Shown here piece by piece: positions 1 to 7,910 of a stretch of 45,140 nt of DNA. Made by a program: the position numbers and the translations under genes. The notes under the pieces are model-generated. The model saw only the letters and a program-made list of their open reading frames with translations, searched no databases and was not told the origin of the DNA. How positions within the stretch are numbered: the first letter of the stretch is position 1; each line of letters starts with the position of its first letter. This stretch comes from Ruminococcus turbiniformis (lineage in GTDB: Bacteria; Bacillota; Clostridia; Lachnospirales; Lachnospiraceae): positions 1 to 45,140 of the forward strand of contig NZ_JAJEQX010000030.1 of the NCBI RefSeq assembly GCF_020687545.1, in the 5' to 3' direction.

Positions 1-177
1 CAGAAGTGCACTAATGATTCTCAGTTCATGAAGCCTCTTATGGTATATATACTGTAAAATATTAAATTTTCAAGGTTCATGCGGAGATTCAAACATAGAA
101 AACACTATGTTTTGACCCCGACATCATGATATTGACTGCACGGCGTGCCTCCCTTTTTTCGTATGGATGCCCTTTTT

Positions 178-360
178 TCATTCTTTTGCTATCAGCTCCA
201 TCTGTAATGTCATCCCCAGTGCTGCTGCTATGCGTACTAACAGTTCCAACGACGGATTATAGTTGCCGCTTTCAAATCTTGTAATATTGCTTCTGGGAAT
301 TCCTGACTTCTTTGCCAGTTCCGCCTGCGTTAAGAGATAAACCTTCTGATGCTCAAGCAG
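178..360 (-). pseudogene. 5'-truncated XRE-family HTH regulator fragment
   Basis: Reading the minus strand from about 360 to the TGA at 178-180 gives roughly 60 codons of a Cro/CI-type helix-turn-helix. It includes the recognition-helix region LTQAELAKKSGIPRSNITRF, then ESGNYNPSLE and a short C-terminal tail. Family members (often HigA/RelB-like antitoxins or phage repressors) have a start codon and 20-40 more N-terminal residues. Here the homology ends where the truncated integrase on the plus strand begins, and I see no start. I read it as one side of a deletion junction; the intact regulator and any toxin partner are gone. The low-complexity 1-177 to its left shows only a small hairpin (AAACATAG 91-98 with CTATGTTT 105-112). 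Confidence 0.65.
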
Positions 361-666
361 CGTGTGATGTATGGATACCAGACAGATCTGTTCATTTCAG
401 ATACGGACGGCGGACACATAAAATATTATGCGTATAACAAGTATTTGAAGGATAATTCAAAGAGGATCCTCGGACGTGCCCTCACGCCGCATACGCTGCG
501 GCATACACATGCCAGCCTGTTAATGGAGCAGGGTGTCAGCATCGATACAATATCACGCCGCCTGGGGCACGCAGACAGCCAGATCACGCGTGAGATCTAC
601 CTGCACGTAACGAAGAAGCTTCAGGAAAAAGAAAACGAGCAGCTTAAGGGGATGAAAATTATATAG
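361..666 (+). pseudogene. C-terminal fragment of a tyrosine recombinase/integrase
   Basis: About 100 codons of the catalytic C-terminal part of a phage or ICE-type integrase. The HxxR box is visible (TPHTLRHTHASLL), followed by GH in RRLGHADS and the nucleophile Tyr in ITREIYLHVT. The N-terminal SAM-like DNA-binding domain and the first catalytic Arg region are absent, and an intact integrase would be about 350-400 aa. The reading frame opens a few codons to the left of 361, but that part reads as the end of the XRE fragment. The gene ends 90 bp from the 3' end of tRNA-Asn, the usual position of an integrase beside its tRNA attachment site. Remnant of an excised or deleted element; not expected to be active. 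Confidence 0.75.
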
Positions 667-702
667 TTTGCCCCTTTTCTGCCCCATTTTTGAAAAGCAG
701 AG

Positions 703-748
703 AAAGAAAAATCCCGGGAAGCCTTGAAAACACGGCACTCCCGGAATT
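703..748 (-). terminator. Rho-independent terminator of the tRNA pair
   Basis: On the minus strand just after tRNA-Asn there is a GC-rich stem (CCGGGA... with ...TCCCGG, partly extended inside by GCC/GGC). A T-rich run (TTTTTCTTTCTC) follows. It would end the tRNA transcript and separates it from the integrase scar. Confidence 0.7.
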
Positions 749-756
749 TTGTCCAG

Positions 757-829
757 CTCCCCCTGTTGGACTTGAACCAACGACACTTCGGTTAACAGCC
801 GAATGCTCTACCGACTGAGCTAAGGAGGA
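757..829 (-). tRNA. tRNA-Asn (GTT)
   Basis: 73-nt cloverleaf on the minus strand. The 7-bp acceptor is TCCTCCT/AGGGGGA with discriminator G. The D arm starts TAGCTCAG, the anticodon loop is CTGTTAA (anticodon GTT), and the T arm carries GGTTCAAGTCC. The 3' CCA is not encoded. It lies 63 bp downstream of tRNA-Ala in the same transcript. Confidence 0.95.
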
Positions 830-850
830 ATATTTTGTTTTCAAACATTC

Positions 851-881
851 ACACTGCGGAGCTGAAAAGCTTCCGCAGTGT
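851..881. other. Strong hairpin between tRNA-Ala and tRNA-Asn
   Basis: Perfect 10-bp arms (ACACTGCGGA 851-860 with TCCGCAGTGT 872-881). They continue, after one bulge, into GCT/AGC closed on a four-base loop. No T-tract follows on either strand, so this is not a normal terminator. It sits in the tRNA spacer and could guide processing of the dicistronic tRNA precursor (inference). Confidence 0.55.
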
Positions 882-892
882 CATTGCTGAAG

Positions 893-965
893 TGGAGAAT
901 ACGAGAGTCGAACTCGTGACCTCCTGCTTGCAAGGCAGGCGCTCTCCCAACTGAGCTAATCCCCC
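893..965 (-). tRNA. tRNA-Ala (TGC)
   Basis: 73-nt cloverleaf on the minus strand. The acceptor GGGGGAT pairs with ATTCTCC (wobbles allowed), with discriminator A. The D arm is TAGCTCAGTTGGGAGAGC, the anticodon loop CTTGCAA (anticodon TGC), and the T arm GAGTTCGACTC. CCA is not encoded. First gene of the Ala-Asn transcript. Confidence 0.95.
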
Positions 966-990
966 AAACTGTTCATATACGAACCACTAT

Positions 991-1019
991 AAAATATCAT
1001 ATTTTCAGGGGACTGTCAA
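991..1019 (-). promoter_or_regulatory. Promoter of the tRNA-Ala/tRNA-Asn transcript
   Basis: A consensus -35 TTGACA (minus strand, 1019-1014), 17-nt spacer and -10 TATTTT (996-991) place the start about 20 nt upstream of tRNA-Ala. A canonical sigma-A type promoter. Confidence 0.75.
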
Positions 1020-1045
1020 CAATTTTTTATATTTTTCAAATTTTC

Positions 1046-1069
1046 GGGAGCAGTTCACAGAACTGCCCG
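1046..1069 (-). terminator. Probable terminator after the CvpA-family gene
   Basis: Just past the CvpA stop on the minus strand, GGGCAGTTC pairs with GAACTGCTC across a 3-nt loop. The following sequence is A/T-rich but has no clean T-run, so terminator strength is uncertain. Confidence 0.4.
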
Positions 1070-1072
1070 CTC

Positions 1073-1891
1073 TCAAAATCCAAGAAGACGGATCAGCAGC
1101 GGATTCGTATCATATAAGAACCGGAGGAAGCTGCTCTGTTCCATCATCTCAAAGCAGGCGGATCCCGCCTCTGTCGTGTACGCAAGCGTCATAACAAGAA
1201 AGCCGATCCATATGATTATCACAGCCAGAACAAGGCCCAGCACACCTCCGCAGAGATGGTTGATAAAACCCAGCACCGGCAGTTCGCCGATAATATTCAC
1301 CGCAAACATCAGCGCCTTTACAATGATAATCGCCAGAAGGAATGTAACGAGGAATGACAGCAGATTCAGAACAAGCCTGGATATATATGCCGCCACATAT
1401 TCCGGGAATGTACTCACTCCCAGCTCCCCGTATATGGTACTGTTATTATTCTCCAGAAGGAGATCCTTCATAAACTGCGGAATCGGCGCGTTCTCGATCT
1501 CCTGAATCTGCATGTCTCTCGGAATCTCCCCGATCACGCTGAGCACGTCATCCGCCGAGATTCCAAGCAAAGCCCAGTCCTGCTCGCTGAAATTTGCGAT
1601 TTCCTCGGCAGAAAGCCCTTCCAGCGGCGTCCCGCTCAAGTCAATCTGAGAGAGCTGCTCTCCGGTAACTTCCGGCATAAACGCCTCCACAAGCTGATCT
1701 TCTATGACCTCATCCACCGGAGTGTACTTCGCCAGCGCGTCCGCCACATACGGAGAGAAAATCAACACGATAATCAATGTCAGAATTGTCGATAAGAGAG
1801 AGATTCCAAGCTTCAGGAATCCTCTCACATATCCAACCACAATACATACAATAAAAATTGCCGCTACAATAATTAAAAGCCAGTTATCCAT
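1073..1891 (-). CDS. CvpA family membrane protein
   Basis: 272 aa with a CvpA-like layout. A hydrophobic hairpin (about residues 4-26 and 28-50) is followed by an acidic extracytoplasmic stretch of about 115 residues and two further hydrophobic segments (about 175-205 and 215-243). E. coli CvpA is about 160 aa and is tied to colicin V production and envelope homeostasis; the long insert here resembles the larger Firmicute versions. ATG 1891 is preferred over the adjacent GTG because AGGAG lies 5 nt upstream and overlaps the stop of the DUF5711 gene, implying translational coupling. Last gene of the LysM-DUF5711-CvpA run. The precise function in Firmicutes is unknown. Confidence 0.8.
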   Translation of the reverse strand: MDNWLLIIVAAIFIVCIVVGYVRGFLKLGISLLSTILTLIIVLIFSPYVADALAKYTPVDEVIEDQLVEAFMPEVTGEQLSQIDLSGTPLEGLSAEEIANFSEQDWALLGISADDVLSVIGEIPRDMQIQEIENAPIPQFMKDLLLENNNSTIYGELGVSTFPEYVAAYISRLVLNLLSFLVTFLLAIIIVKALMFAVNIIGELPVLGFINHLCGGVLGLVLAVIIIWIGFLVMTLAYTTEAGSACFEMMEQSSFLRFLYDTNPLLIRLLGF

Positions 1892-1899
1892 CACTTCTC

Positions 1900-3096
1900 C
1901 TATTTCGTCAGATAAATCACACGCAATTCATCGACGTTTATCACATAGTATCTGTTCAGTCCCCCTGCCCGGAACATCTCCTGGACCTCGATGCTGAGAC
2001 TGCCCTCATATTTCATAATTCCCGTCACCGTGACAATGCAGCAGTTATCCCCGTCATACATGATCACTTCATCACCGTCTATCTTCGCATTCCGGTAATT
2101 AGCGGGGATCTCCCTGCTTATCAACTGTTCTCCGAGACGGTTGTAAAGTCTGAGCTCATATCCCGATTTATTCTCATTTAAAAGAATAAAACCGATATAC
2201 TGATCCGAGTGAAACACACTCTGTATCTCCTGATCAATCGTAACAGCTGTCTCCTCCTCCGGAATGTCCGTTCCCCTGTAAATAACAAAAGAATCGTTTC
2301 CGACCGCCACAGACCGGCCGCCTCCCATGAAGAAAAGTTCCGCCATCACTGTGTTCTCATACTCTGCCGTCAGCACTACATTGTCCGTTTTGCTCTGTCC
2401 TGTCTCTCCGAAATTATAATAGATGATTCTCGATTTCACACCTGAACTGTCCGTATACAGATAGGAAACCGCCAGCAGAGTGCCGTCGTCCGATATTTCC
2501 AGCGCTGCCGGATATCCGGTTGTACCCGGAGTGATCTGCTGCTCTACGAGCAGATTGCCTGCGGCATCATACGTCATAATTGCGGGCGTGCTCTCGCTTT
2601 TCAGAATCACACTCACAATTCCTCTGTCCGAAACCGTGAGCCGCTCCACCGGAAGTGCTGTCTCAATCTCACCGGTAAGCCCGTCCTCGGAAAATATAAG
2701 AATTGTGTTTCCGCCTCTGTCCGCCACGGCAAAAGCTTCATCCTTCACAGCAATAACCGGATTCTGCAGCTGTGTCGGCTGGATCCACTGTTCTTCGTTC
2801 TCTCTGTTCAGATAGGCAACCCCGTCTCTGTTATACCGGACAATCCCGTCCGCAAATTTGGCATACCCGCTTGTATCGGATATATTTCCGGGATACTGGG
2901 ATGCTGTCCGTGCCTGCCCGTATACCTGATTCTTCATCAGAAGATAAGTCCCGCACAGGGCAAGTATGATCAGAACAGCAAACGCCAGTATTTTCCTCAT
3001 TTTCGCATATCTGAATTTCCTTACCGCTTTTCTGATTTCGCTCAGATCGTCCGGAGAAGCCAACAGCTTGAAGCCTGTTTTTTTCTTTTGTGCCAT
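1900..3096 (-). CDS. DUF5711 family membrane-anchored protein
   Basis: 398 aa. A basic cytoplasmic N-terminus (MAQKKKTGFKLL) is followed by one transmembrane segment at about residues 34-55. The extracytoplasmic part of about 340 residues is built of repeated beta-rich motifs (for example DGIVRYNRDGVAYL and AVADRGGNTILIFSEDG), suggesting a beta-propeller-like fold. I recognise this as the DUF5711 type common in Lachnospiraceae; its function is unknown. Start at ATG 3096 with GGGGAG 5 nt upstream. It sits between a LysM protein and CvpA, all on the same strand with short gaps, suggesting an envelope-related operon. Confidence 0.65.
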   Translation of the reverse strand: MAQKKKTGFKLLASPDDLSEIRKAVRKFRYAKMRKILAFAVLIILALCGTYLLMKNQVYGQARTASQYPGNISDTSGYAKFADGIVRYNRDGVAYLNRENEEQWIQPTQLQNPVIAVKDEAFAVADRGGNTILIFSEDGLTGEIETALPVERLTVSDRGIVSVILKSESTPAIMTYDAAGNLLVEQQITPGTTGYPAALEISDDGTLLAVSYLYTDSSGVKSRIIYYNFGETGQSKTDNVVLTAEYENTVMAELFFMGGGRSVAVGNDSFVIYRGTDIPEEETAVTIDQEIQSVFHSDQYIGFILLNENKSGYELRLYNRLGEQLISREIPANYRNAKIDGDEVIMYDGDNCCIVTVTGIMKYEGSLSIEVQEMFRAGGLNRYYVINVDELRVIYLTK

Positions 3097-3146
3097 ATAA
3101 CTCCCCTTATTTCTGATCTCTTTTACCTGTTGAGTATATCATGATT

Positions 3147-4400
3147 TTACGGTAATAGCAATTTCTGTCCTACATAAATGAGATTGCCGTCCTCAATTCC
3201 GTTCATCCTGCAGATCGCGTCCACATGCGTTACATCGCCGTACATCTTGCGGCTTATAATTGCGAGGGTATCTCCCTGCTCCACTGTATACACTCCGTCA
3301 CTGCCGTTTCCCTCTGCCGGAAATGTGGCTGAATCAGCCTGGCTGTCCTGCGTCTCCGACTGCACAGCAGTATCCGACGCCGCCGAAGTCTGGGTATCAG
3401 CCTGAGATGCGTCTGAAGTTCCGCCTGACGCGGATATCTGTGCGTCTGACGACTCATCTCCCGAGGATTCATCTCCTTTGCTCTGTGCCTGTGCATTCAC
3501 GTCCGCACCTGTATCTTCTTCACCGTCTGCGGCGGCCTGTCCCGCATCATCTGCATCCGGATCAGCCTGTCCCTCCTGTTCCGGATCAACCGCTGTCACG
3601 GTTCCGCTCGTCTCCACCGTATCCGTTGTACCGGTCAGACTGCTCAGCGTATTCTGAACCGAATTCATCCGGTCAAAACTGTTCACCATAGATACGCCCA
3701 TGACAATGAGAATCAGCACAAGGCACGCACTTGCGGCGTACATCATGCCTCCCGCTCTTTTTCCTTTTCTGTGTTCCCCCCGCTTTCTAACCAGATTACG
3801 AAAGTCCTTCGCAGCTCTGTCCTCAACAGTCTCCGAGGAAAATACCCCATTTTTTTTTCGACTTGAGATCATGTAGTTCTGCATACACGGGTTTTTCTCA
3901 TAATATGTATAGTGACCTCCGATCTCCATCAAATCGTTCATTTTATGTACATAGTACGTCTCTTCTTTTTCTACCGGATCCTTCATGATAAACACTGTAT
4001 TTTTCTTTGGAAAAGACTTCTTGTGCAGCTTCACCGTTGACGGTTCCGGGGTGAGAGGAACTCCCGGGTGAACGACAAACCAGCCCAGCATTTCGCCGTC
4101 CTCAAAATACTGTTTGCAGTCTTCATATGCATGTTTCCATGTACTGTCGTCGATCACGTACTCATTTCCCGACATTTTCAGATCATGCATCTGTATCGCT
4201 CCGTATATGTATACATATTCCTCGTCTTTTCCCGGCTGAATGTCTCCTACCAGGAATGCCCCCATCGGCCCGTTTCCCGCCTTTTCGCACTTTTCACTGA
4301 GCTGTGCGAAAAAAGTATCCACATAATCTTCCACATATATTTTCGGGCTGTCACTTACGTTTCCAATCTGCCGAACATTTTTTGGTATCTGTCTTTCCAT
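3147..4400 (-). CDS. LysM protein with an MPN/JAMM-like N-terminal domain
   Basis: 417 aa from ATG 4400; AGGTGA upstream favours this over an in-frame upstream ATG at 4457. Residues about 25-170 look like an MPN fold: GAFLVGD (about 47-53), then LGWFVVHPGV (about 105-114) where active JAMM proteases have GWxHSHP, then a TVFIMKDP strand. The HxH zinc ligands are not both present, so it is probably catalytically inactive. A basic stretch, one TM helix (about 219-239) and a Ser/Asp/Gln-rich linker of about 115 residues lead to a C-terminal LysM domain (YTVEQGDTLAIISRKMYG...). Predicted topology is MPN-like domain inside, LysM in the wall. First gene before DUF5711. The MPN assignment is by motif only. 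Confidence 0.7.
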   Translation of the reverse strand: MERQIPKNVRQIGNVSDSPKIYVEDYVDTFFAQLSEKCEKAGNGPMGAFLVGDIQPGKDEEYVYIYGAIQMHDLKMSGNEYVIDDSTWKHAYEDCKQYFEDGEMLGWFVVHPGVPLTPEPSTVKLHKKSFPKKNTVFIMKDPVEKEETYYVHKMNDLMEIGGHYTYYEKNPCMQNYMISSRKKNGVFSSETVEDRAAKDFRNLVRKRGEHRKGKRAGGMMYAASACLVLILIVMGVSMVNSFDRMNSVQNTLSSLTGTTDTVETSGTVTAVDPEQEGQADPDADDAGQAAADGEEDTGADVNAQAQSKGDESSGDESSDAQISASGGTSDASQADTQTSAASDTAVQSETQDSQADSATFPAEGNGSDGVYTVEQGDTLAIISRKMYGDVTHVDAICRMNGIEDGNLIYVGQKLLLP

Positions 4401-4532
4401 ATACTCTTCACCTTCCTGATAAATTATTTTCCCGGCGTCCCTAAGAGAATAGCACACAAAATTAGCTGAATTTATCAGTTAGTGTCATACGAGTTCGACA
4501 AATCTCCGTAAATGCCTGGCGGCTCATTCCGG

Positions 4533-4572
4533 AATTAAAAAAACCGGACGCCTCGGTAAAGGCGCCCGGTGC
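4533..4572 (-). terminator. Rho-independent terminator of the transaldolase gene
   Basis: Minus strand: ACCGGGCGCC pairs with GGCGtCCGGT around a short loop and is followed by seven T (plus-strand A-run 4537-4543). It lies 30 bp after the stop of the transaldolase gene. Confidence 0.85.
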
Positions 4573-4598
4573 TGAAAAATCCCGGATTTCCGCAGATT

Positions 4599-5252
4599 CT
4601 ACTCGCCGAATACTGCGATATAGTCCTGTTTGAATTTCTTGATTCCGGCATCTGTAAGCGGATGATGGATCATCTGCTCGATAATTTTGTAAGGTACTGT
4701 AGCAATATCTGCTCCTGCAATTGCACAGTCCGCAACATGCATTGTCGTACGCACGCTCGCTGCGATAATCTGCGTCTCAATCCCCGCAATGGCAAAGATT
4801 TCAGAGATCTCAGAGATCAGATCAACACCTCTTACCGAGATATCGTCCAGGCGTCCGAGAAATGGAGATACATATGTAGCGCCTGCTCTTGCAGCCAGAA
4901 GCGCCTGGTTGGATGTAAAGATCAGAGTCACATTCGTCTTAATCCCCTCAGATGAGAGAACTTTTACCGCCTTAAGACCTTCTGCTGTCATCGGAATCTT
5001 GACAACCATATTCGGATGAATCTTTGCTATCTCACGGCCCTCTTTAATCATGCCCTCTGCATCCGTTGTCGTTGCCTTTACCTCTCCGCTGATCGGTCCG
5101 TCCACAATCGATGCGATTTCCGCGATTACGTCCTCAAAAGCCCGTCCCTCTTTCGCGATCAGTGACGGATTTGTCGTAACACCGCAGATAACGCCCATAT
5201 CATTTGCTTTCCTGATATCGTCCACATTCGCTGTGTCAATAAAAAACCTCAT
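4599..5252 (-). CDS. fsa: Transaldolase-like fructose-6-phosphate aldolase
   Basis: 217 aa, the short TalC/FsaA type of transaldolase. The N-terminus [13 protein letters not shown] and GVTTNPSLI are hallmarks. The Schiff-base Lys is K85 in VVKIPMT, the same position as in E. coli FsaA. Family members interconvert dihydroxyacetone or sedoheptulose sugars with fructose-6-phosphate and glyceraldehyde-3-phosphate; Firmicute members usually act as true transaldolases in the pentose phosphate pathway, so the enzyme activity is not settled by sequence. Strong AAGGAGG before ATG 5252. It has its own terminator downstream and lies near pfk and pgi. Confidence 0.9.
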   Translation of the reverse strand: MRFFIDTANVDDIRKANDMGVICGVTTNPSLIAKEGRAFEDVIAEIASIVDGPISGEVKATTTDAEGMIKEGREIAKIHPNMVVKIPMTAEGLKAVKVLSSEGIKTNVTLIFTSNQALLAARAGATYVSPFLGRLDDISVRGVDLISEISEIFAIAGIETQIIAASVRTTMHVADCAIAGADIATVPYKIIEQMIHHPLTDAGIKKFKQDYIAVFGE

Positions 5253-5339
5253 CTCATTTCCTCCTTTAAATTTTCCTCTTTTCCTATATTATATCTTTTT
5301 CAAAAAGTTCGGTCAATAAGATCAGCGGTTAAATAAATT

Positions 5340-5936
5340 TTACAATTCTGTTCTTCCCTCAAGCGCACGGAGAAGCGTCACTTCATCAATATACTCAAGA
5401 TCTCCGCCCACAGGCACGCCGCTGGCGATTCTGCTCACTTTAATCCCGACCGGTTTAATAAGCTTGCTGATATACATCGCCGTTGTCTCACCTTCAAGGC
5501 TCGAGTTTGTCGCGATAATCACCTCATCCACATCTCCCTGAAGCCGTTCCATCAGTTCCTTTAACCGGATGTCTCCGGGGCCGATTCCGAGCATCGGAGA
5601 GATGGCGCCGTGAAGCACATGATACACACCGTTGTATTTGCCTGTTTTCTCATAAGCCGCCAGATCTCTCGGAGTCTCCACAACCATAATCGTCTTTTTA
5701 TCACGGTCGGGATTGCTGCAGATCGGGCACACTTCCCGATCCGTAAGTGTACAGCACACTTTGCAGTACCGCACATTTTTCCGCGCCTCAACAATAGACT
5801 GCGCCAGTGCCTCCACCTGGTCAAGCGGCATGTTGATCACATGAAACGCAAGTCGCTGTGCCGACTTGCTTCCGATTCCCGGAAGCCTTGAAAACTCTTC
5901 GATCAGACGGCTGATCTGACTGCTGTAATAATCCAT
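5340..5936 (-). CDS. recR: Recombination mediator protein RecR
   Basis: 198 aa, normal length. The order is an N-terminal HhH region ([16 protein letters not shown]), a C4 zinc finger ([17 protein letters not shown], about 57-73), a Toprim domain ([12 protein letters not shown]... [15 protein letters not shown]) and the C-terminal [21 protein letters not shown]. RecR works with RecF/RecO to load RecA at gaps. Its ATG overlaps the stop of the ybaB gene by 1 nt (TAATG), the classic dnaX-ybaB-recR operon. Confidence 0.97.
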   Translation of the reverse strand: MDYYSSQISRLIEEFSRLPGIGSKSAQRLAFHVINMPLDQVEALAQSIVEARKNVRYCKVCCTLTDREVCPICSNPDRDKKTIMVVETPRDLAAYEKTGKYNGVYHVLHGAISPMLGIGPGDIRLKELMERLQGDVDEVIIATNSSLEGETTAMYISKLIKPVGIKVSRIASGVPVGGDLEYIDEVTLLRALEGRTEL

Positions 5937-6289
5937 TAAAACATCCCCGGCATCCCGCCGCCAAGTCCGCCTGTAAGTTTGGACATCGCCGCGCCTGACT
6001 CTTCCTCAACTTTGCGGAGCGCTTCGTTTGCAGCCGCCACGATAAGGTCCTCGAGCATCTCGATATCCTCAGGATCAACGACTTCCTCTGAGAGCTTCAC
6101 TTTTGTCACTTCCCTTTTTCCGGAAACTGTGACTTCCACTGCTCCGCCGCCCGCTGTCGCGGTAAACTCCTTTGACTCAAGCTCCTTCTGCTGCTCCTCC
6201 ATCTGACGCTGCATTCTCTGCGCCTGCTTCATCAGGTTTGCCATATTTCCCGGCATTCCGCCGCCCGGGAATCCTCCACGCTTTGCCAT
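5936..6289 (-). CDS. YbaB/EbfC family nucleoid-associated protein
   Basis: 117 aa. A glycine-rich start ([16 protein letters not shown]) leads into a long amphipathic helix ([20 protein letters not shown]), then the conserved [19 protein letters not shown] sheet and [18 protein letters not shown] helix. YbaB proteins form tweezer-shaped dimers that bind DNA. It sits between dnaX and recR with 2 bp and overlapping junctions; GGAGG in the dnaX tail is its RBS. Confidence 0.95.
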   Translation of the reverse strand: MAKRGGFPGGGMPGNMANLMKQAQRMQRQMEEQQKELESKEFTATAGGGAVEVTVSGKREVTKVKLSEEVVDPEDIEMLEDLIVAAANEALRKVEEESGAAMSKLTGGLGGGMPGMF

Positions 6290-6291
6290 AT

Positions 6292-7884
6292 CTAATCCTC
6301 CACTGTTATTTCCATATTGATTTTCTGTTCTATATCAACGAACGTATCTTCAAAATGCCTGCCTTCGTCCACGTGCCGCACTTCGATCTCCACTTTCTTT
6401 CCGATCTTCTCCTCGATCAGCTCTTCCAACTCCTTAACATGGTCTTCTCTTCCGACCACGCTGGCCGCCAGACTGTCCGGCAGAACAATGAGAAGTCTGT
6501 TGTCTCCGCCGAGACTTAAACGTGCCTTCTTCAGATACCCTCTGACCATGCCCGACGCCTCATCTGCAATGGCCCGGAAGTTCTTAACCACTTCCTGAAC
6601 ATCTTCAGGAATGGCGTTCGGAAGTTCCGGCCGCGGTCCTCTTTTTACTGCTCCGGCGTCTCCGTAATTTTCCGGTCCTTCCCCCCGGCCGTTTACATAC
6701 ACGGCTCTCTCCGCCGCGCCTGCCTGGATTCCTTTCTCCAGTTTATCTTCCACCGCGCGGATCCTGTCAAGAAGCGCGTCCTGGTTCGTCTCCATAGCCG
6801 GGGTGCACAGTTTGATCAGCGCCACCTCAAGCATGACTCTCTTCTGGGTCGCAAATTTAAGCTGTCCGGAAAGTTCGGAAAAAACACGAATATAGCGAAA
6901 CAACATATCCGGCTCAATCATCTGAGCCTCTTCCTTAAGCTGCATCATATTCTCTGTCGATACATCCAGAACATCCTCTATATTATCAGATGTTTTTACG
7001 AGAAGCAAGTTTCTCAGATACCACGTAAAATCTGCCGCAAGCTGGGTCAGCTCTCTTCCCTGCATGACGAGATCGTCAACAATATCGAGGACTCCCGCCA
7101 CATCTCTTTCCAGCACTTTTCTTAAAAGACGGCTGAACACATCCGTGTCCACTGCTCCGAGCACCTCGAGAACATTGTCATATGTCAGAGTCTGCCCGAG
7201 ATAAAACGCAATGCACTGATCCAGAAGACTGAGCGCGTCTCGCATGGAGCCGTCCGCTGCCTTCGCGATATAGCGCAGAGCCTTATCCTCCACGTCCACA
7301 TGCTCTGTGTCCATAAGTTCCTGCATACGGTCCGTAATCGTCTCGATGCTGATTCTCTTAAAATCATAGTGCTGGCATCTGGACAGGATCGTGATCGGTA
7401 TTTTGTGAACCTCTGTTGTCGCCAGTATGAAAATCACATACTCCGGCGGCTCCTCCAGCGTCTTTAAAAGCGCATTGAAAGCACCGATGGAGAGCATGTG
7501 CACCTCGTCGATAATATAGACTTTGTACCGCCCCTCCGTGGGACGGTACGCCACTTCCTCTCTGATCTCACGGATATTGTCCACACCGTTGTTTGACGCT
7601 GCATCGATCTCGATCACGTTCATGGAAGTCCCCGCCGCGATCGATCTGCACATCGCACACTCGCCGCACGGGCTTCCGTTTACCGGATGCTCACAGTTAA
7701 CCGCCTTTGCGAAAATCTTTGCCACCGTTGTCTTCCCGGTGCCCCTCGTCCCGCAGAACAGATATGCATGTCCGATACGGTTTGCCATGATCTGGTTCTT
7801 CAATGTTGTAATGATATGGTCCTGCCCCTTCACGTCCTCAAATTCCGAAGGGCGGAACTTTCTGTATAGTGCCGTATATGACAT
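6292..7884 (-). CDS. dnaX: DNA polymerase III subunit gamma/tau
   Basis: 530 aa. The clamp-loader ATPase has Walker A GTRGTGKTTVAK (about 45-56), a four-Cys zinc site (CEHPVNGSPCGECAMC), Walker B VYIIDEVHMLS, the LEEPPEYVIFILATTE sensor-1 region and the SRCQHYDFKRI arginine finger. A linker and a tau-like C-terminal domain follow. It loads the DnaN clamp. I did not establish a programmed frameshift site. RBS AGAGGTG before ATG 7884; it lies 27 bp after pfk and is probably co-transcribed with pgi-pfk or from a promoter inside pfk. No SRP RNA gene lies in front of it, unlike in B. subtilis. Confidence 0.97.
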   Translation of the reverse strand: MSYTALYRKFRPSEFEDVKGQDHIITTLKNQIMANRIGHAYLFCGTRGTGKTTVAKIFAKAVNCEHPVNGSPCGECAMCRSIAAGTSMNVIEIDAASNNGVDNIREIREEVAYRPTEGRYKVYIIDEVHMLSIGAFNALLKTLEEPPEYVIFILATTEVHKIPITILSRCQHYDFKRISIETITDRMQELMDTEHVDVEDKALRYIAKAADGSMRDALSLLDQCIAFYLGQTLTYDNVLEVLGAVDTDVFSRLLRKVLERDVAGVLDIVDDLVMQGRELTQLAADFTWYLRNLLLVKTSDNIEDVLDVSTENMMQLKEEAQMIEPDMLFRYIRVFSELSGQLKFATQKRVMLEVALIKLCTPAMETNQDALLDRIRAVEDKLEKGIQAGAAERAVYVNGRGEGPENYGDAGAVKRGPRPELPNAIPEDVQEVVKNFRAIADEASGMVRGYLKKARLSLGGDNRLLIVLPDSLAASVVGREDHVKELEELIEEKIGKKVEIEVRHVDEGRHFEDTFVDIEQKINMEITVED

Positions 7885-7910
7885 GAATTACACCTCTTGG
7901 AACTGTCTGA

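Noticed and set aside
91..112. Small hairpin AAACATAG/CTATGTTT as a terminator
   Set aside because: Only A/T-rich pairs and no T-run long enough; the gene it would end is not in the window.
659..844. 61-codon minus-strand ORF
   Set aside because: Its sequence is the translation of tRNA-Asn (SLAQSVEHSAVNRSVVGSSPT is the classic tRNA mistranslation).
3260..3691. 143-codon plus-strand ORF opposite the LysM gene
   Set aside because: Proline/serine/arginine-rich shadow of the low-complexity linker coding region.
6292..7884. SRP (4.5S/scRNA) gene near dnaX as in B. subtilis
   Set aside because: Only 26 bp separate dnaX from pfk, and no GGAA-loop hairpin of suitable size is present nearby.
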